A stretch of DNA of 64,000 nt from Plectrocnemia conspersa (GCA_009617715.1 VTFK01000138.1:496001-560000), one strand, 5' to 3'. Shown: positions 32,970-44,258, counted from the first letter of the stretch. Notes: generated by a model from the sequence alone, not told the origin. Translations and numbers: made by a program.

Positions 32970-34290
32970 TTTTTCGTATCAGAATTTTAATACCGTTGTG
33001 GCCATTTAATGGAATATGGAATTTATATTACATGGGTCAGAATATAAGCGGCCAAAATGAATATTCGATGACCAGAATTTACATTAAACGGTAAGAATTA
33101 TTTTGACAGATGGTCAGAATCATTTTTTTCATTCAGTATTTATATTATATGATCTGTATTTTAATCTCAAGGTAATATTTTTTTATTGACATATGCTCAG
33201 CATAATAATATATGGTTACAAAGTGTTTTATGACTTGTTTGGTTGGGCTCGGGACATTGTCAAATGTCAACACAAGCCAAGCGTGCTCTCCGTCGCCGCT
33301 ATATCGTTATTCCCGCTTCGTTTGTCGCTCTGGATACCTTCGCGCCCTACGTACAATTTTTAAGGTTTGGATACCTTAAGTGGTGTGGTTTCGCAGCCAG
33401 TAAGACGCAGGTGGAAACTAGTGAGAATGTTATTAGATTATATTACGAGATGTTTTCTCGAACAGTGGTGGAGAAGCTAGCGCAGGGGTATTGTCGATAG
33501 AAGATCCTCAGAGGTCTTGTAGGCGGCGTGTTAGCGACAGTATAGCGGAGATTGATCCCTCTCTGCTACTGTGCTCGTATGAGCGTTATGAGCGTCATCT
33601 ACGTTGTCCGTAGGCGGGAGTCTGCCAGTCTGGTGGCCAGCTTTATGCATTGCTTGCTGACCAATCATCCAGCCAATCGTTGCACTTGCTTCTTAGAACA
33701 ACGAAATAAGTATACGCTTTTAGAAAGTGACATTTGCTTGATAGATATCTCCGAGGTGAATTGCGTAACGGGAACTCGTGGCCTTACGGTGCTTTTTGTC
33801 TTCCGGTGATATATTGTTTCCCGTGACCGTTTCGTAACAAAGAAATATTCATTCAACGCACCGGAGAATCCTTGCGTGTTATATATGGAGGAACCCTTTA
33901 AATCTAGTTGTAACGAGAGTCTTTGTGTGATCGCGCTATTGTCTAGTTTATCCTTATTGATGAACAATTATTTTTGCTACTATATGTGTGGTCTCCACAA
34001 ATTAAACAGATTCGTTGAGAGTTATTCATGGGGTGTTCACTGTTCTCACCAACGACTGCTCGCAACTAATTAACAGTTAAAGTGTAGGCGAAATATTTTA
34101 TAAGATATTATGCCCATTTATATTTATAAATGTTATATATTTTTTAATTCACATGATCGTCTTATATTTTTATTCTGACTGTGGGCTATTTTTATTCTAA
34201 CCAATTGATATTTATTCTGAGCTCCAATAACATAACTATGACCAGGCTGTTAAATCAAATTCTGACCATTTATTTTTTGTATCTGTTCTA
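32970..34290. mobile_element. G-family element, copy 1, interrupted by H
   Basis: The left part (TTTTCGTATCAGAATTTTAA, GGGTCAGAATATAAGCGGCC) and right part (TTATTCATGGGGTGTTCACT, then repeated TATTTTTATTCTGAC boxes) form one G element when the H insertion 33360-34005 is removed. The uninterrupted copy at 56577-57241, read inverted, runs straight through this junction (CTACATACAATTAAATAAAT). The ends are dense in GGTCAGAAT on one strand and its complement ATTCTGACC. No coding capacity is seen. Confidence 0.75.
33360..34005 (+). mobile_element. H-family insertion, copy 2, inside G
   Basis: 646 bp including a TTAA (or overlapping AATT) at both edges. The left edge reads ACAATTTTTAAGGTTTGG and the right edge CTCCACAAATTAAACAG. 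The empty site in the other G copies is CAATTAAATA, so a 4-bp target was duplicated. The interior matches H at 12238 and 61014. The ends are not obviously inverted repeats. A 4-bp duplication would fit a solo LTR (no clear TG...CA) or a TTAA-specific element. The frames inside are not conserved between copies. Confidence 0.75.
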
Positions 34291-34649
34291 ATAGCAAGGA
34301 ATATTTCATGGCATAGAATTACATATTATGCTAAATGCGGATGTAAATAAATAAATAGGTGAAAGTTAAAATAAGAGAAAACAAAATAATCAGTAAAAAA
34401 ATGTCAAGATTTTGTGTAGATTTGTCCATTTTGTAAAGAATAATATGTTTTCGTCTCCACGTTCAGCGCAATCTAATGTTTACAATGTCAACCAAATCAA
34501 AACCACGTTTAACTATACAACTATAAATAATATAAAATTAATTGCGTATGTTGCGTGGGTGTAATTCCAATTACATATGTTACAACCTAAAAATGCTGAC
34601 ACGACTCCAACGAAACACATTCGTCACCACATTCCGTTACTTTTGCTTG

Positions 34650-34960
34650 CGATTTTCGACGCGGGCAATAATTCTCTTCGGCGCGCCTCGGATCGTCGAA
34701 CGGAGCGCTCGCATCGGAAATTGTTTCGCGGCCGTCTCGCTCTCCTTCGGTACGAGTGAACGAGAGAGAAGTAGAGAGGAGGATAGAGACAGTCGTCGGA
34801 GGCCGAGCGCCCCCCTCACCGCGTCGCCCCCCTCTGGCCCGCGGTTACAGTTAAGCGATTTCCGTCCCGTCATGCCTCGGTAGATGGTGACTCGCTAACG
34901 AAACTTCACTTGGGTCCACGTGCGGCGCGACCCCGACACGTGACCCCCCCTCCCCCCCCC
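34650..34960. promoter_or_regulatory. GC-rich island with two CACGTG boxes
   Basis: The strongest GC island in the window, with CGGCGCGCCTCGGATCGTCG and a CT-rich purine-skewed tract. Two CACGTG E-boxes are at 34917-34922 and 34937-34942, exactly 20 bp apart, just before a C-run. No other copy was found, so it is probably host sequence. A 113-codon plus frame and a 78-codon minus frame overlap each other here, are highly biased in composition and show no domain. I treat it as a candidate promoter or enhancer inside the possible 31.7-38.8 kb intron. Confidence 0.4.
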
Positions 34961-35429
34961 CTAGAAAAAATCTATTATGAATGATCGTAGATGATCGCAG
35001 ATCCTCCCCTCTTAAAATAAATGTGGCATATATCTCATTATACTCTGACCTTTGATTTTGAACCGGTCAGGTACATAGCTGCAGGGCGAACTCGGACTAA
35101 AAATATTTTATCAGTTTCTGTTTTAGGTGTTTATAGTATAATCTTTGTAAGTCCATAGGCATGTATGTATGTCATACGCAAAATGGTTTTACCATTGCAG
35201 TCCAAAGGTAGTCCTTCAGTTGTACGATATATTTTTGCGATACATCGATCATTCTGAAGGATATCATATATAAAGGTTGATTCAACTTTAGTGTCCGAAC
35301 AATTAAAAAAAAACATTAAATATTTAAAATAATGTTAAATTAAATGGTCGAATCTGACCTTTGGCAGTAGTCGATCGTGACTTTCGTACATTTCTAGTTT
35401 TATCCGGCGGATGCTAGTTTTTAGTTAGG

Positions 35430-35680
35430 ATGCTCCAGCAAAATTGCATGTCATGTAATAAAATCGAAATATTAAAAAATCGTCCTGTAAAAAGTTGAAA
35501 TTACGTCCCTGATTCTAAACCCGAATTCTCGAGTTATCCTTCAAAGAAAATCTAAAAAAAAACATCTTGAATTATCCTGTTAAATTTTTTTTAAATATGT
35601 CATTTCAGTATAATTATATCGAAATACATTTTAACCTGTAGATATAATTTTTTACTAGTGAAAATATATATCTGGCAGGT
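35430..35680 (+). repeat. C-family MITE end joined to D repeat
   Basis: C-family interior and right terminus (GAAATTACGTCCCTG, ending near 35511) are followed by ATTCTAAACCCGAATTCTCG and a D box TTTACTAGTGAAAATATATA. The order matches 25625-25920. The left MITE end is missing. Confidence 0.65.
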
Positions 35681-35684
35681 GCTA

Positions 35685-35965
35685 CTGCGATGGCGACGTC
35701 ACGATTTTATTGCTTTTGACGTGGATTTTTGCTTTCTGAGAAGGGATAATTGTTTTCTATTGGTAAAAATTCGGCTTAGATATACTTCGACTATAAAAAA
35801 TCTTAATGGGTGTTCAAATTGCGACGGCACTATTTTATCGCTTTTGAATTTGCTCAGAAAAATGCATGTCATTTAATAAAATACTATGAATCCTAATATA
35901 TTAAAATATAATATTAAAAAACGACCACTGACTGGTCAACTTTTACCGAATTACGTAAAATGACG
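35685..35965 (+). repeat. Two shortened B units followed by C MITE remnant
   Basis: The B core CACGATTTTATTGCTTTTGA at about 35700 is followed by a second unit start, AATTGCGACGGCAC, near 35817 (period shortened to about 134 bp). At TTTTGAATTTGCTCAG it switches into C-family interior (AAAATGCATGTCATTTAATA, ACGACCACTGACTGG) and ends AAAATGACGTTCCTG. As at 13942, the MITE sits within a B unit. Confidence 0.7.
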
Positions 35966-36037
35966 TTCCTGCCAAATATTAAAACAGCTATGACAAAAAC
36001 ACATTTAACGCATTTATGATGTAAATTACTTGTTGAA

Positions 36038-36103
36038 TAGCGTCGTCCGTAAAGTCTCAGGCTAGTAACTCTGGGGTGGCGGGCTCGAGCCCCGGCAGCG
36101 CCA
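36038..36103 (+). tRNA. tRNA-like sequence (tRNA-Thr-like pseudogene or SINE head)
   Basis: Numbered back from the T-arm (GCGGG, loop CTCGAGC, CCCGG), the anticodon loop would be CTAGTAA with T33 and anticodon AGT (Thr), and the 3' part CAGCGCC-A fits an acceptor strand. The T stem pairs at 4 of 5 positions. However, the anticodon stem is poor, the D arm is shortened and the 5' strand does not pair with CAGCGCC. It is therefore not a functional tRNA by eye, and is either a decayed tRNA or the promoter region of a tRNA-derived SINE. No body or second copy of such a SINE was recognised nearby. Confidence 0.35.
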
Positions 36104-36954
36104 CTCGAATTTTTATTTATAACAGTACGCTAATATTAAAAAAAACTGGCCCCAGCTGCAGTGATATTTATTGATTATAAATTGTATAGCACACAATAAT
36201 TTATAATTAATAATATATATGTCACCAAATTTACTTTCTGTGTCTATAATGTAATGTCTAATAAATAATAATTATTATCGTATTAAAAAAACATTTTAGA
36301 ACATTTGCTTATATTCTTCATTATTAAATATACATATGTTTATCGCCGCTAGTAGGGGAACAGGAATCCGATTACAGGTTATCAGCTATAATCAGATTTA
36401 TAAACAGCAATCGGTATCGTTCATGGATTTTCAGGAACAATATTATTGATGTAGTACATTGTTTTTTAATTTAAATATATTTTTTGCGCAGCTAGTAGAA
36501 GTGGCGGGGGTACATAAATCCGATTGCAGGTTATCAGTTATAAACAACAATTTTAACGTTATGTGTATTTATGTATATTTTAATTTACAATAGCAATTTT
36601 AAATTGTAGGCTTCATGATTTATATTTAATGTATAAATATCATTTTAGCGATTAAAGCAACGTATATTAATTACTAAACATAAGTAGACATCATTTAATC
36701 TAAACTATTTGTTTAGTTTCAAATTTTAGAACCTGTTTTTCAAAACGCGCTTACGGTAAATTTGCTATTTTAATATCTAGTACTTGAATCAACGCTTATA
36801 ATGTTAGAGTAATCGTTTTTGTTATAAAATCTATTTCCGGAATAATTGTAGTGGAAACACTTGTAATCTAAGGTAACTGTTATCTCACCGGTTGCGCGTT
36901 CTAAAACAAAAAATGCGTATTTAAATTTAAATAAATTTAAACAAAAATAAAAAG

Positions 36955-37275
36955 TTAATTTTTCGGTACTTTCCTGTTATCGGGGAATTTATTTCAAAGT
37001 ATTTATTTGTTTATATATTTTATTTATTTTTATACAATTGTATTTTAATTGGAAATAAACGTGTTCAAACTGCCTCGTTCCGAAACAGAAGCCGTACAAT
37101 TCGTGCAAGAACCTGTTTTGTTGTGTTCATGGAGTGTTCACTGTTATGACCAACGCTCACTCGTTACCGCTCGTTTGCACCTAACCTGTTAAAAATTGAC
37201 ATTCATAATTGTATATAAATAAATATGTGTAAACAAAGGAATACATTTTTTTAAATAAAAGTACCGAAAAATTAA
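36955..37275. mobile_element. 321-bp MITE with perfect 18-bp inverted repeats
   Basis: TTAATTTTTCGGTACTTT at 36955-36972 and its exact complement AAAGTACCGAAAAATTAA at 37258-37275. The outermost TTAA on both sides would fit a TTAA target duplication. The interior includes a piece of the G family (TTCATGGAGTGTTCACTGTT). No coding capacity. Confidence 0.7.
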
Positions 37276-37310
37276 GTAATTAATTATTTTATTTAAATAC
37301 AATTTTCTAC

Positions 37311-37470
37311 ATTATCACGGCGCCACGCTCAAATATAACAGTTGTGAAACGTTTATTTGCTGTTCAAACACAAACCCAACCTAAAAAAATTACAGTTATT
37401 ATATTCGTTTAGGTATGAGCAGCAAATGAACGTTTCGCGACTCTCAAATTTAAGGTGGCGACGTGATAAT
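37311..37470. mobile_element. E-family foldback MITE, about 70-bp arms
   Basis: The ends are ATTATCACGGCGCCAC and GTGGCGACGTGATAAT. Further in, GAAACGTTTATTTGCTGTTC faces GAGCAGCAAATGAACGTTTC. The arms together cover most of the 160 bp, leaving a loop of about 15-20 bp. Single-arm fragments of the same family are at 13150-13205 and 23866-23925. Confidence 0.75.
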
Positions 37471-38746
37471 GAACAAATACCAAACAAAATCAATGCATTT
37501 CGTCAACTAATCCTCAAAACCAGAAATAAATAAATTGTTTGATTTTAATTTTGGTCTTATGCGACCCACAGATTAAAAACGACATTTAATTATAACATAT
37601 ATACCGTTACAAGTTAAAACATTAGATAATCTTTTGTTTTTTTCATTCAAAAACTATCATATGTTTTTGTTATAATTTTGTGCGCAAAGTTTTCGTAAAA
37701 CAGCTGTTTTCACACAGCACGCAATGAATAAATGACCCGTCGGGTTAATGCGACTTTGCGCATGCGTTAACTTGCTTCATTATATGTGTGCAAGGGCAGT
37801 GGTGGCCGGTATAAAATCGACCAGTACCATAATTTGCGTTTTGAGATAACTATAAAAAAATTCATGCATTGAATAAATTAGTCAGAATTATTATTTTTTT
37901 TTTAAATAAATAAATAATGTAATAACTGTAACATAATTTATATGCATACATATTGACCCAAGTTGTTGTAAATCAAATCAGTAAAAATATTTTCCTTATT
38001 CAAAAAATATATACTGTAATTATATAAATACATTTACCTAAATATCTCAATTTTTCATTTCTCGAGAAATGAGAAACACTAATTGAGTGTATAAGTTTTA
38101 ACGATGACTTTGATCAGCGCATTTTTTTGGATATTTTCACTAAAACTTGATTGTTATTGTAATTCGTAACTGAGTGGTTTTGTGGTCAGTGTTTTTAAAT
38201 AAATAATGGTGGTTAATCCAGTCTCATTAGAGAATTCCTAGTTGCACTTATCTTATCTTCACAGGCGACATAGAATATCTAATCTTATTTCCATGAAATA
38301 AATGTATTTCGGATAATAAATACCACTGGAAAGTTAATATCGCGTCTTTTAACTTTTTTTTATTATACCCAGATTTTTTCTTGACAGCCATTCCTTAGTA
38401 TATTTTCGCTTGCGTCGTAATCCATTACGTAACTGCATTCCAGTGCCGGACTCGTTCGAGGGGAACGTCGTTTTTTTGCCACCCTAAAACTTGCGCAATT
38501 CTGCACCATTGTGCGTGCGCCACCCCTTTGTCACCGTCACAATGCAACCCGACAGCCACTGGTGTCCAAAAGTCATAAATTTCATTTGTGTCGATATTTT
38601 TTTGCACCTACCTGCACATTCGTTGTTACCTGTGCGGCAAAAAGTACTAAGCACTCATTGTGAACGCAATCCATTGTTACCTTTCAGTGTCCCAAGGCCA
38701 AGGATGCCATTGTTGCGATTATTGTTATTTGTATTGTACTATTAAT

Positions 38747-39036
38747 TATAATATTTTTTGTTTTATTGCAGGTCAGTTGCGATCGTCGGACAGTTGGCGC
38801 ATAGACAACGCCTGTCGGTGCTTCTCAAAAGTGAACGGGTGGGTGCTATCAAGCATCGCGATAGTGTTTTTAAATTGATAATAAATAATCGAGTCGAGTG
38901 AGCAGTGCCTCCAAAACACGCACGTTTTTGCGATGTTTTTATGGTTTTAGTGATATTTTTTTGTGTTTGTTGAATTTTATTGTTATCCAAGTTCGTGCGC
39001 CACACGTGACGGAGTTATGGATTATCTGTAACTAAG
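38747..39036 (+). promoter_or_regulatory. Putative alternative promoter or non-coding exon ending in a splice donor
   Basis: Initiator GGTCAGTTG at 38771-38779 (A+1 at 38775), TATAATAT at 38747-38754 (28 nt upstream) and AGACA at about +29, near the DPE position. The same spot also reads as a splice acceptor, TTTTATTGCAG before GTCAG. The downstream sequence ends at ACTAAG (39036) followed by GTAAGATT, a near-consensus donor. It contains only tiny frames, for example ATG-GAT-TAT-CTG-TAA at 39018. So it is either an internal 5' UTR exon joined to the 31.66-kb donor, or an alternative first exon. The shared coding exons would lie to the right, outside what I can recognise. Confidence 0.45.
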
Positions 39037-39523
39037 GTAAGATTATTGTTCAATACTTCACGTTTGCTCGTTCAAAAACGATTATATATATAAATAAATA
39101 TAAAGACCCCAAAGCAAGAAATTTTATAGAAAATTAGTTATTATAACCACTAGATTGTATTTTATGTGCTATATTTAAATAAACGCACGCATTGTTCGAA
39201 AACGATTAGAAAACATCATTTAACATGTTTTTGCCCTAAATTCTCATTTAACATGTTTTTGCCCTAAATTCTCTTTAAATGTTCGCTTTTTTTCATTATC
39301 GAAAATTAATTCCGGATGAGAAAAAATGTTTCATGAATCTGTGAAAGAATTAATTTATTGTACCAAAAATATTTGAGCTTGTTAAACTCAGAGATTTTTT
39401 CGGCGATAGCTACATGAGACTGGAACAATTGTGTGGGTTTTTAGTACACATCTCTTTTAGGAGTGTGCCATTATATTTTTTTTTATTTTACAAAACATTT
39501 GATGTGCTTTTGTAAAAAGAACG

Positions 39524-39752
39524 CAGTGGTACCTTAGTTATCGTCGATTTATTCCGCGAAAATTTTGTCTCGGTTTTCGTCGGTTGTCTCGGATTTCGTC
39601 TTCGTACGCGATCCACGCGCTTGCGTGGTCACTACAATTAGATGCCTCGTAATGTTAATACATTCATACCAATAATTGCCTCGGTTTTCGTCGGTTTTGA
39701 ATTTCAACGATTGTTTTCGGACGAATTATCGACGAAAACCGAGGTACCACTG
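39524..39752. mobile_element. J-family MITE, Tc1/mariner-type ends
   Basis: 229 bp. It starts CAGTGGTACCTTAGTTATCG and ends CGAAAACCGAGGTACCACTG, followed by TA. Arms of about 35 bp also include GTCCGAAAACAATCG-like sequence. The left flanking TA is mutated. A second copy starts at 63938 after a TA. CAGT ends and a TA target are typical of Tc1/mariner derivatives. Confidence 0.82.
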
Positions 39753-39986
39753 TAGGTGTATAAAATTGCGTATGTGTAGCAAATGTATTGGTGATTTTGT
39801 AGTTTCGGCAAATAAGTCCTGGAAGTTCTCAAAAATCGAAACTTTTGTTTGATATTATTTTAAATAATTCTTTATATTTCTTTGTATCTCTAAAAAGCAC
39901 ATTTACATAAATATTTTTTGGCATATTTTTTGTTATATTCATTTATTTTTTAGAACTCAAAAAAAGTAATTTAAATTATATATACA

Positions 39987-40185
39987 TATACAACCAACTC
40001 TTTTTTTTACACCATTTTAAAATTATACTGTCCACAATAAAAACGAAGACATTTTTACACAATCAATTTTCTCTAATACGGCCGTTCCAGCTATATTTAG
40101 AACAAAACATCTTCAATTTATTTTATTTTACATGGTTTTTGTTGGAATGAATCTATTGTGTAAAAAAGAGTTTAGTTGAGTATAT
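39987..40185. mobile_element. Small MITE-like inverted repeat
   Basis: TATACAACCAACTC plus a T-run and ACACCATT at the left face AATCTATTGTGTAAAAAAGA and GTTTAGTTGAGTATA at the right. The arms are imperfect, about 35 bp, with TA at both edges. A further internal TTTTTACACAATC at 40051 can pair with the right arm as well. Confidence 0.45.
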
Positions 40186-41048
40186 AGACAGCGATTGTAA
40201 AATTATTTTATAAATATAAGGACACATATTTTATTTTTGATGGTCAAAATAAGTACTTAGAAAGACCTAGGCAAGAATATTTTCGTAGTGAATAGTTTTA
40301 CCGTTGAGAATACTCGCTCGCTTTCCGTTGATGTTGGCTAAATTGTGAGCAAATATTTGATTAGTTGAGTTTACAATTGGTTGAAAAATCTTAAATTCAT
40401 TTTGTCGACTACATTCATTATTTTTTATCGAAGAAATATCTTGGTGGTTTATTTGTTGTTTGTTTAATTCTTCATAGATTTTTAACGTCATATTAATGAA
40501 TCATCATCGGAATTCTCTTTATTAATTATTTCAGTATTCAATTCCGAAATATCTAAATTATAAAAAGTAATTCTAATAATTACCCATTATTCAAATATAT
40601 TTTTTGAAGCAACTTTGCTCAGATTTCTAGCAGATAAATGAAAATATTTAAGTCGTGCTTTCATAAATTGATAGTCTTAATTTAATTTATACACATTTGT
40701 TAATTTGTTAGTTACACCTGGGAGTGAGTTAATTTTACGTATTTTACTATAATTATTTCTGTTGTTATTTATTTATTATTATTTTATATTGCATTTATAG
40801 TAAATATTTGCGTTGATTTATTTTACTGCTTTTTTAACACTTTTCTATTATTAAATTTAGTTAACTTACTTTACATATATTTATATATTATATGGCTTTT
40901 GTGTTTTTTATATATGTTTTATAAAATTAATATGAAATATTTTTTGTTATGTTCATTTATTTCTATAGAAATCATTCAAATTTTAAATTTTATTATTTAC
41001 ATATAATGTTTCTATTTATTATTTTTTCAGTTATATATGTAAATATGT

Positions 41049-41239
41049 AACTATCTGGGGTACCGCAAAAGTAGAAAGGTCCGCCACCGTACATGTACGG
41101 CGATACCGCTCAAAAGCTTTACGTAAATCGTTCATGTTTCGGAGCTTTGTGAAAAAACGAAATTTTCGAGAGCTTTTTAGGCGACCCGGCTTTTTTTCTC
41201 CGCTTCGCTGAGTCGCGACCGATAGTTTGGGAAACGCTG
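41049..41239 (-). mobile_element. hAT-type terminus (fragment)
   Basis: On the minus strand from 41239: CAGCGTTTCCCAAACTATCG, then GTCGCGACTC. CAGxGxTTCCCAAAC followed by GTCGCGAC is characteristic of one group of hAT ends. The other end is not recognisable near 41050. Confidence 0.55.
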
Positions 41240-42349
41240 ATTTACAGTATAATTGTGTATGCTTTTAACTGCTATTTTATATGTTTGTGTATAAAATGAA
41301 TATTACTTATCATTACTAAGTAAATAAGGTCATGCTGTTATCAGTTGTTATTATGCTTTTGTTTTAATTACTAAACGGTATGTACGTGTTATCTAAATAA
41401 TTATTATATGAGGTTATATAGCGTAATTAAGATCTCCGATTGATATATAGAAGGTACCATGTTCGAATTCCAACACCAAAATCAAATTTCATCATATGTG
41501 ATACATACTGACATTTTAATTAAATACGAGATCGATGATTGACTTATTAGCTACCTTGTGTTAGTGTTTTATATTTTGTCGAGTCATTTTGCAAAGTTTT
41601 CAATTATTACTGTAATTTATACAATTTGTTGTCGGTTTATTTATACGCATTCTCTTTTCGCAATTCCTGGCACTTATCTGCGAATTCGCCGCAAAGAAAG
41701 TTAAGTTTGCGCGCGAAAGTGGGTTATTATGAGTCCGGGGGAGGGTCGAGGGGGCCCTACAGCTAGGTCAGGTTTATTCGGCAACGGTAAAAGTTCCGAG
41801 GCCTTTTTGGGTAAGCAAGTTTTCTCCGGTCAGGAACTTGCATGCGATGTGCTATTTATGACGGCGATAAGATACTAAAAAAACTTTATTTGATTCATAC
41901 AATAATTATGCTATTATTTAAAGTGACCGACACTTTCGAACGAACACCACTGAAACATTATAAAATTCATATTTAGGTCAGTAGCTTGATTATATGTATG
42001 ATGAATGATTGTTTGTGATGACTTGTCAATCCATGTACGTTATAATTATTGATGTTATAATTACAATTTCACAGTACTTTTAGCTATACAAAATAACTCA
42101 TTATATATATACATATAAAATTAAATATTGATTGATTTTCATTAGTTCTTCCACATTTTTTGATATCGTCTAATAACATTTTGATAAAATTCATTGCCTT
42201 GAAATAATACAAATATAAATAAATTTACATTACATTTATAAAATTGACTATGAAAAACTATACACATAGTACTTATTGAATTATTTTGACATCTAAGTCA
42301 GTAGACCCCCCAATAACACGGTAAATTGGGGACGTACTATTTGGTTGCG

Positions 42350-42535
42350 TTTGAACGCTCGTTACCGAGCGTCCCCACTGCGACGGCGCCGACACGATTT
42401 TATTGCTTTTGACGTGAATTTTTGACTTCTGAGAAGTGATAATTGTTTTTGCGTCCTCCTATTGACCAACATTCGGTTTGAATATATTTTGACCGATACT
42501 CTCATATCAGAAATCCATAGTAATATCGGTTGTTG
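42350..42535 (+). repeat. Single B unit with palindrome
   Basis: GAACGCTCGTTACCGAGCG at 42353-42371 is followed by CGACGGCGCCGACACGATTT, GACTTCTGAGAAGTGATAAT and CATTCGGTTTGAATATATTT, ending GTAATATCGG. It is the plus arm of the foldback type without the second arm, although half of the palindrome on the left survives. Confidence 0.75.
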
Positions 42536-42539
42536 TAGT

Positions 42540-44055
42540 GCTAATAAAAAAAATTCAGGGCAGTATTTTATTTTTAACACCCTTCCCCATCTTTTTTATT
42601 TAAAAATATATGTCCTCATATTGGTAATTGTTTATGAAAACAAAACAAAAAATCAAATATTATTTATTAATTATTCTTACTTGCTAAAATTATGGTGTTT
42701 TATATTTCACAAAAAACTTCCATATAGCATCTTCTTTTCAACGTCTTGGATTTTGCAAATGCGTGTCTGTGTTTTTTTGATGTGTCCTTTTTTGTTTTTT
42801 TTACATAAAGTTTTGGGTTCCAAATCGCAATCAGAGGACCATGGAATTAAATAAACATTAGGTTTTAAATATGTTTAATAAGAAACTGGATCGAGTATGT
42901 TATAATTAAATTCACACGACTCTGCAGAACTACGTGACACAGTTTTTAAATACTTTTAGTGAATTTAAATTTGGTGGAATACAACATCCATTATTATCGT
43001 CTTGTTTTTAGCAATATAATATGTAGTTTTGAAAATTTTATTAGTTGATTCGATTTCCGTGTTATTCAAAGTATCTATTATTTTATAAATGGGTTGTTTT
43101 AAGCTTTTTTTAAAAAAAAATCTGCACTAAAATGTGTATTTAATTTCATATGATCGATAATTTTTATTCATAATGTTTTTATGTGTGAAGCCCTAGAATT
43201 TTCATTTAAATACACTAAAATTTAACTCCATTCCATTGTAATAATACGTTTTTGTACTTTTAATATTAAAAGATTTTTTATTTGGTCACAAGATATACAA
43301 CCAATTTTTACTAATAATTATCCACGGATATGTTTTCTTTTTTTTTTTTGCCGCATATCTGCCGTCCAAACAATCGACCAGGAATAAGGGGTTTGAAAAT
43401 TTTGTTTAGAAGATTCATTTCAGATTTTTTTAGTTATGATATTGATGCAGATTCATTATTAATAACATTTCAGTCACTTAATTTTATTTATTTTAATGAA
43501 AAAACATTCTATTGTATTCTGTTGACGTTTTTATTCATCCTTATTTGAAAAAAATGCAATTCGTTAATTGCTTATTAATGTTTTGTCATTTAACAACATT
43601 AGACTGAAATCTGAAACAGAATTCATTTAACACTTAATCGGCGGGTCATTTTTTGCCGCGTGATTTTCACGCAACACAGCCTTGCTTCTTGCATGAGAAA
43701 TTATTTTAAATATTAATTTTCGTTCATCTGCGGTTTAAAATCAGAATAGACGAAAAAATGCCGATTTAAGATATGTTTTATTGCTTTGCTCTGCACATGA
43801 ATTTTACGATCTCTATGTATATACAAGGAAATAATTATATTTCTTTACCAGCAAAAATGCATTTGTCATCAAAATACTGTTGTCAGTTTGTCAGTATTTT
43901 TGCGCTATATGAATATTTTTTGCATTTTCGTAATATCCGTCCGCTCACGATATATTATTTGCTATCAAAATATTTTTTAAGTGTACTTGAAAAGTAAATT
44001 CCTTTGCAATTAAAGTGAAAAAGAAGTTCCAGGGCAACGCCCTGGCCCCACTACA
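42540..44055. other. No gene seen
   Basis: Very AT-rich; frames of 72-130 codons are compositionally biased and show no motif. The 130-codon frame at 42462-42854 starts inside the B repeat and is chance. Confidence 0.45.
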
Positions 44056-44060
44056 CCACT

Positions 44061-44258
44061 GCTTATAATCCCGGATAGCGAATTTCAATAGCTTGTCATC
44101 ATTTTCCAATATGATAGCATTTGTTGTCACAAATGCATTTACCTAATCCGTCCGGATCTCAAATCGTCACATACGTTAGCATAACAAACGCATTTGCAAG
44201 CCGTAGACAATTTGATTTATTATGCTTTTAACACGTATTTGCAATAAATATTTTCTCA
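44061..44258 (+). repeat. Family L repeat, copy 1
   Basis: It shares AATCCCGGATAGCG, AGCTTGTC, GATAGCATTT, ACCTAATCCGTCCG, AATCGTCAC and CTTTTAACACGTATTTG with 59930-60090. This copy has an extra TGTTGTCACAAATGCATTT segment that the other lacks. Non-coding. Confidence 0.7.

Noticed and set aside
41690..41860. Possible exon ending at TTTTTGG-GTAAGC
   Set aside because: No acceptor, frame or initiator could be tied to it; a single GTAAG is expected by chance at this length.
42462..42854. 130-codon frame, one of the longest in the window
   Set aside because: It begins inside the B repeat and continues through AT-rich sequence with a hydrophobic, biased composition; there is no homology.
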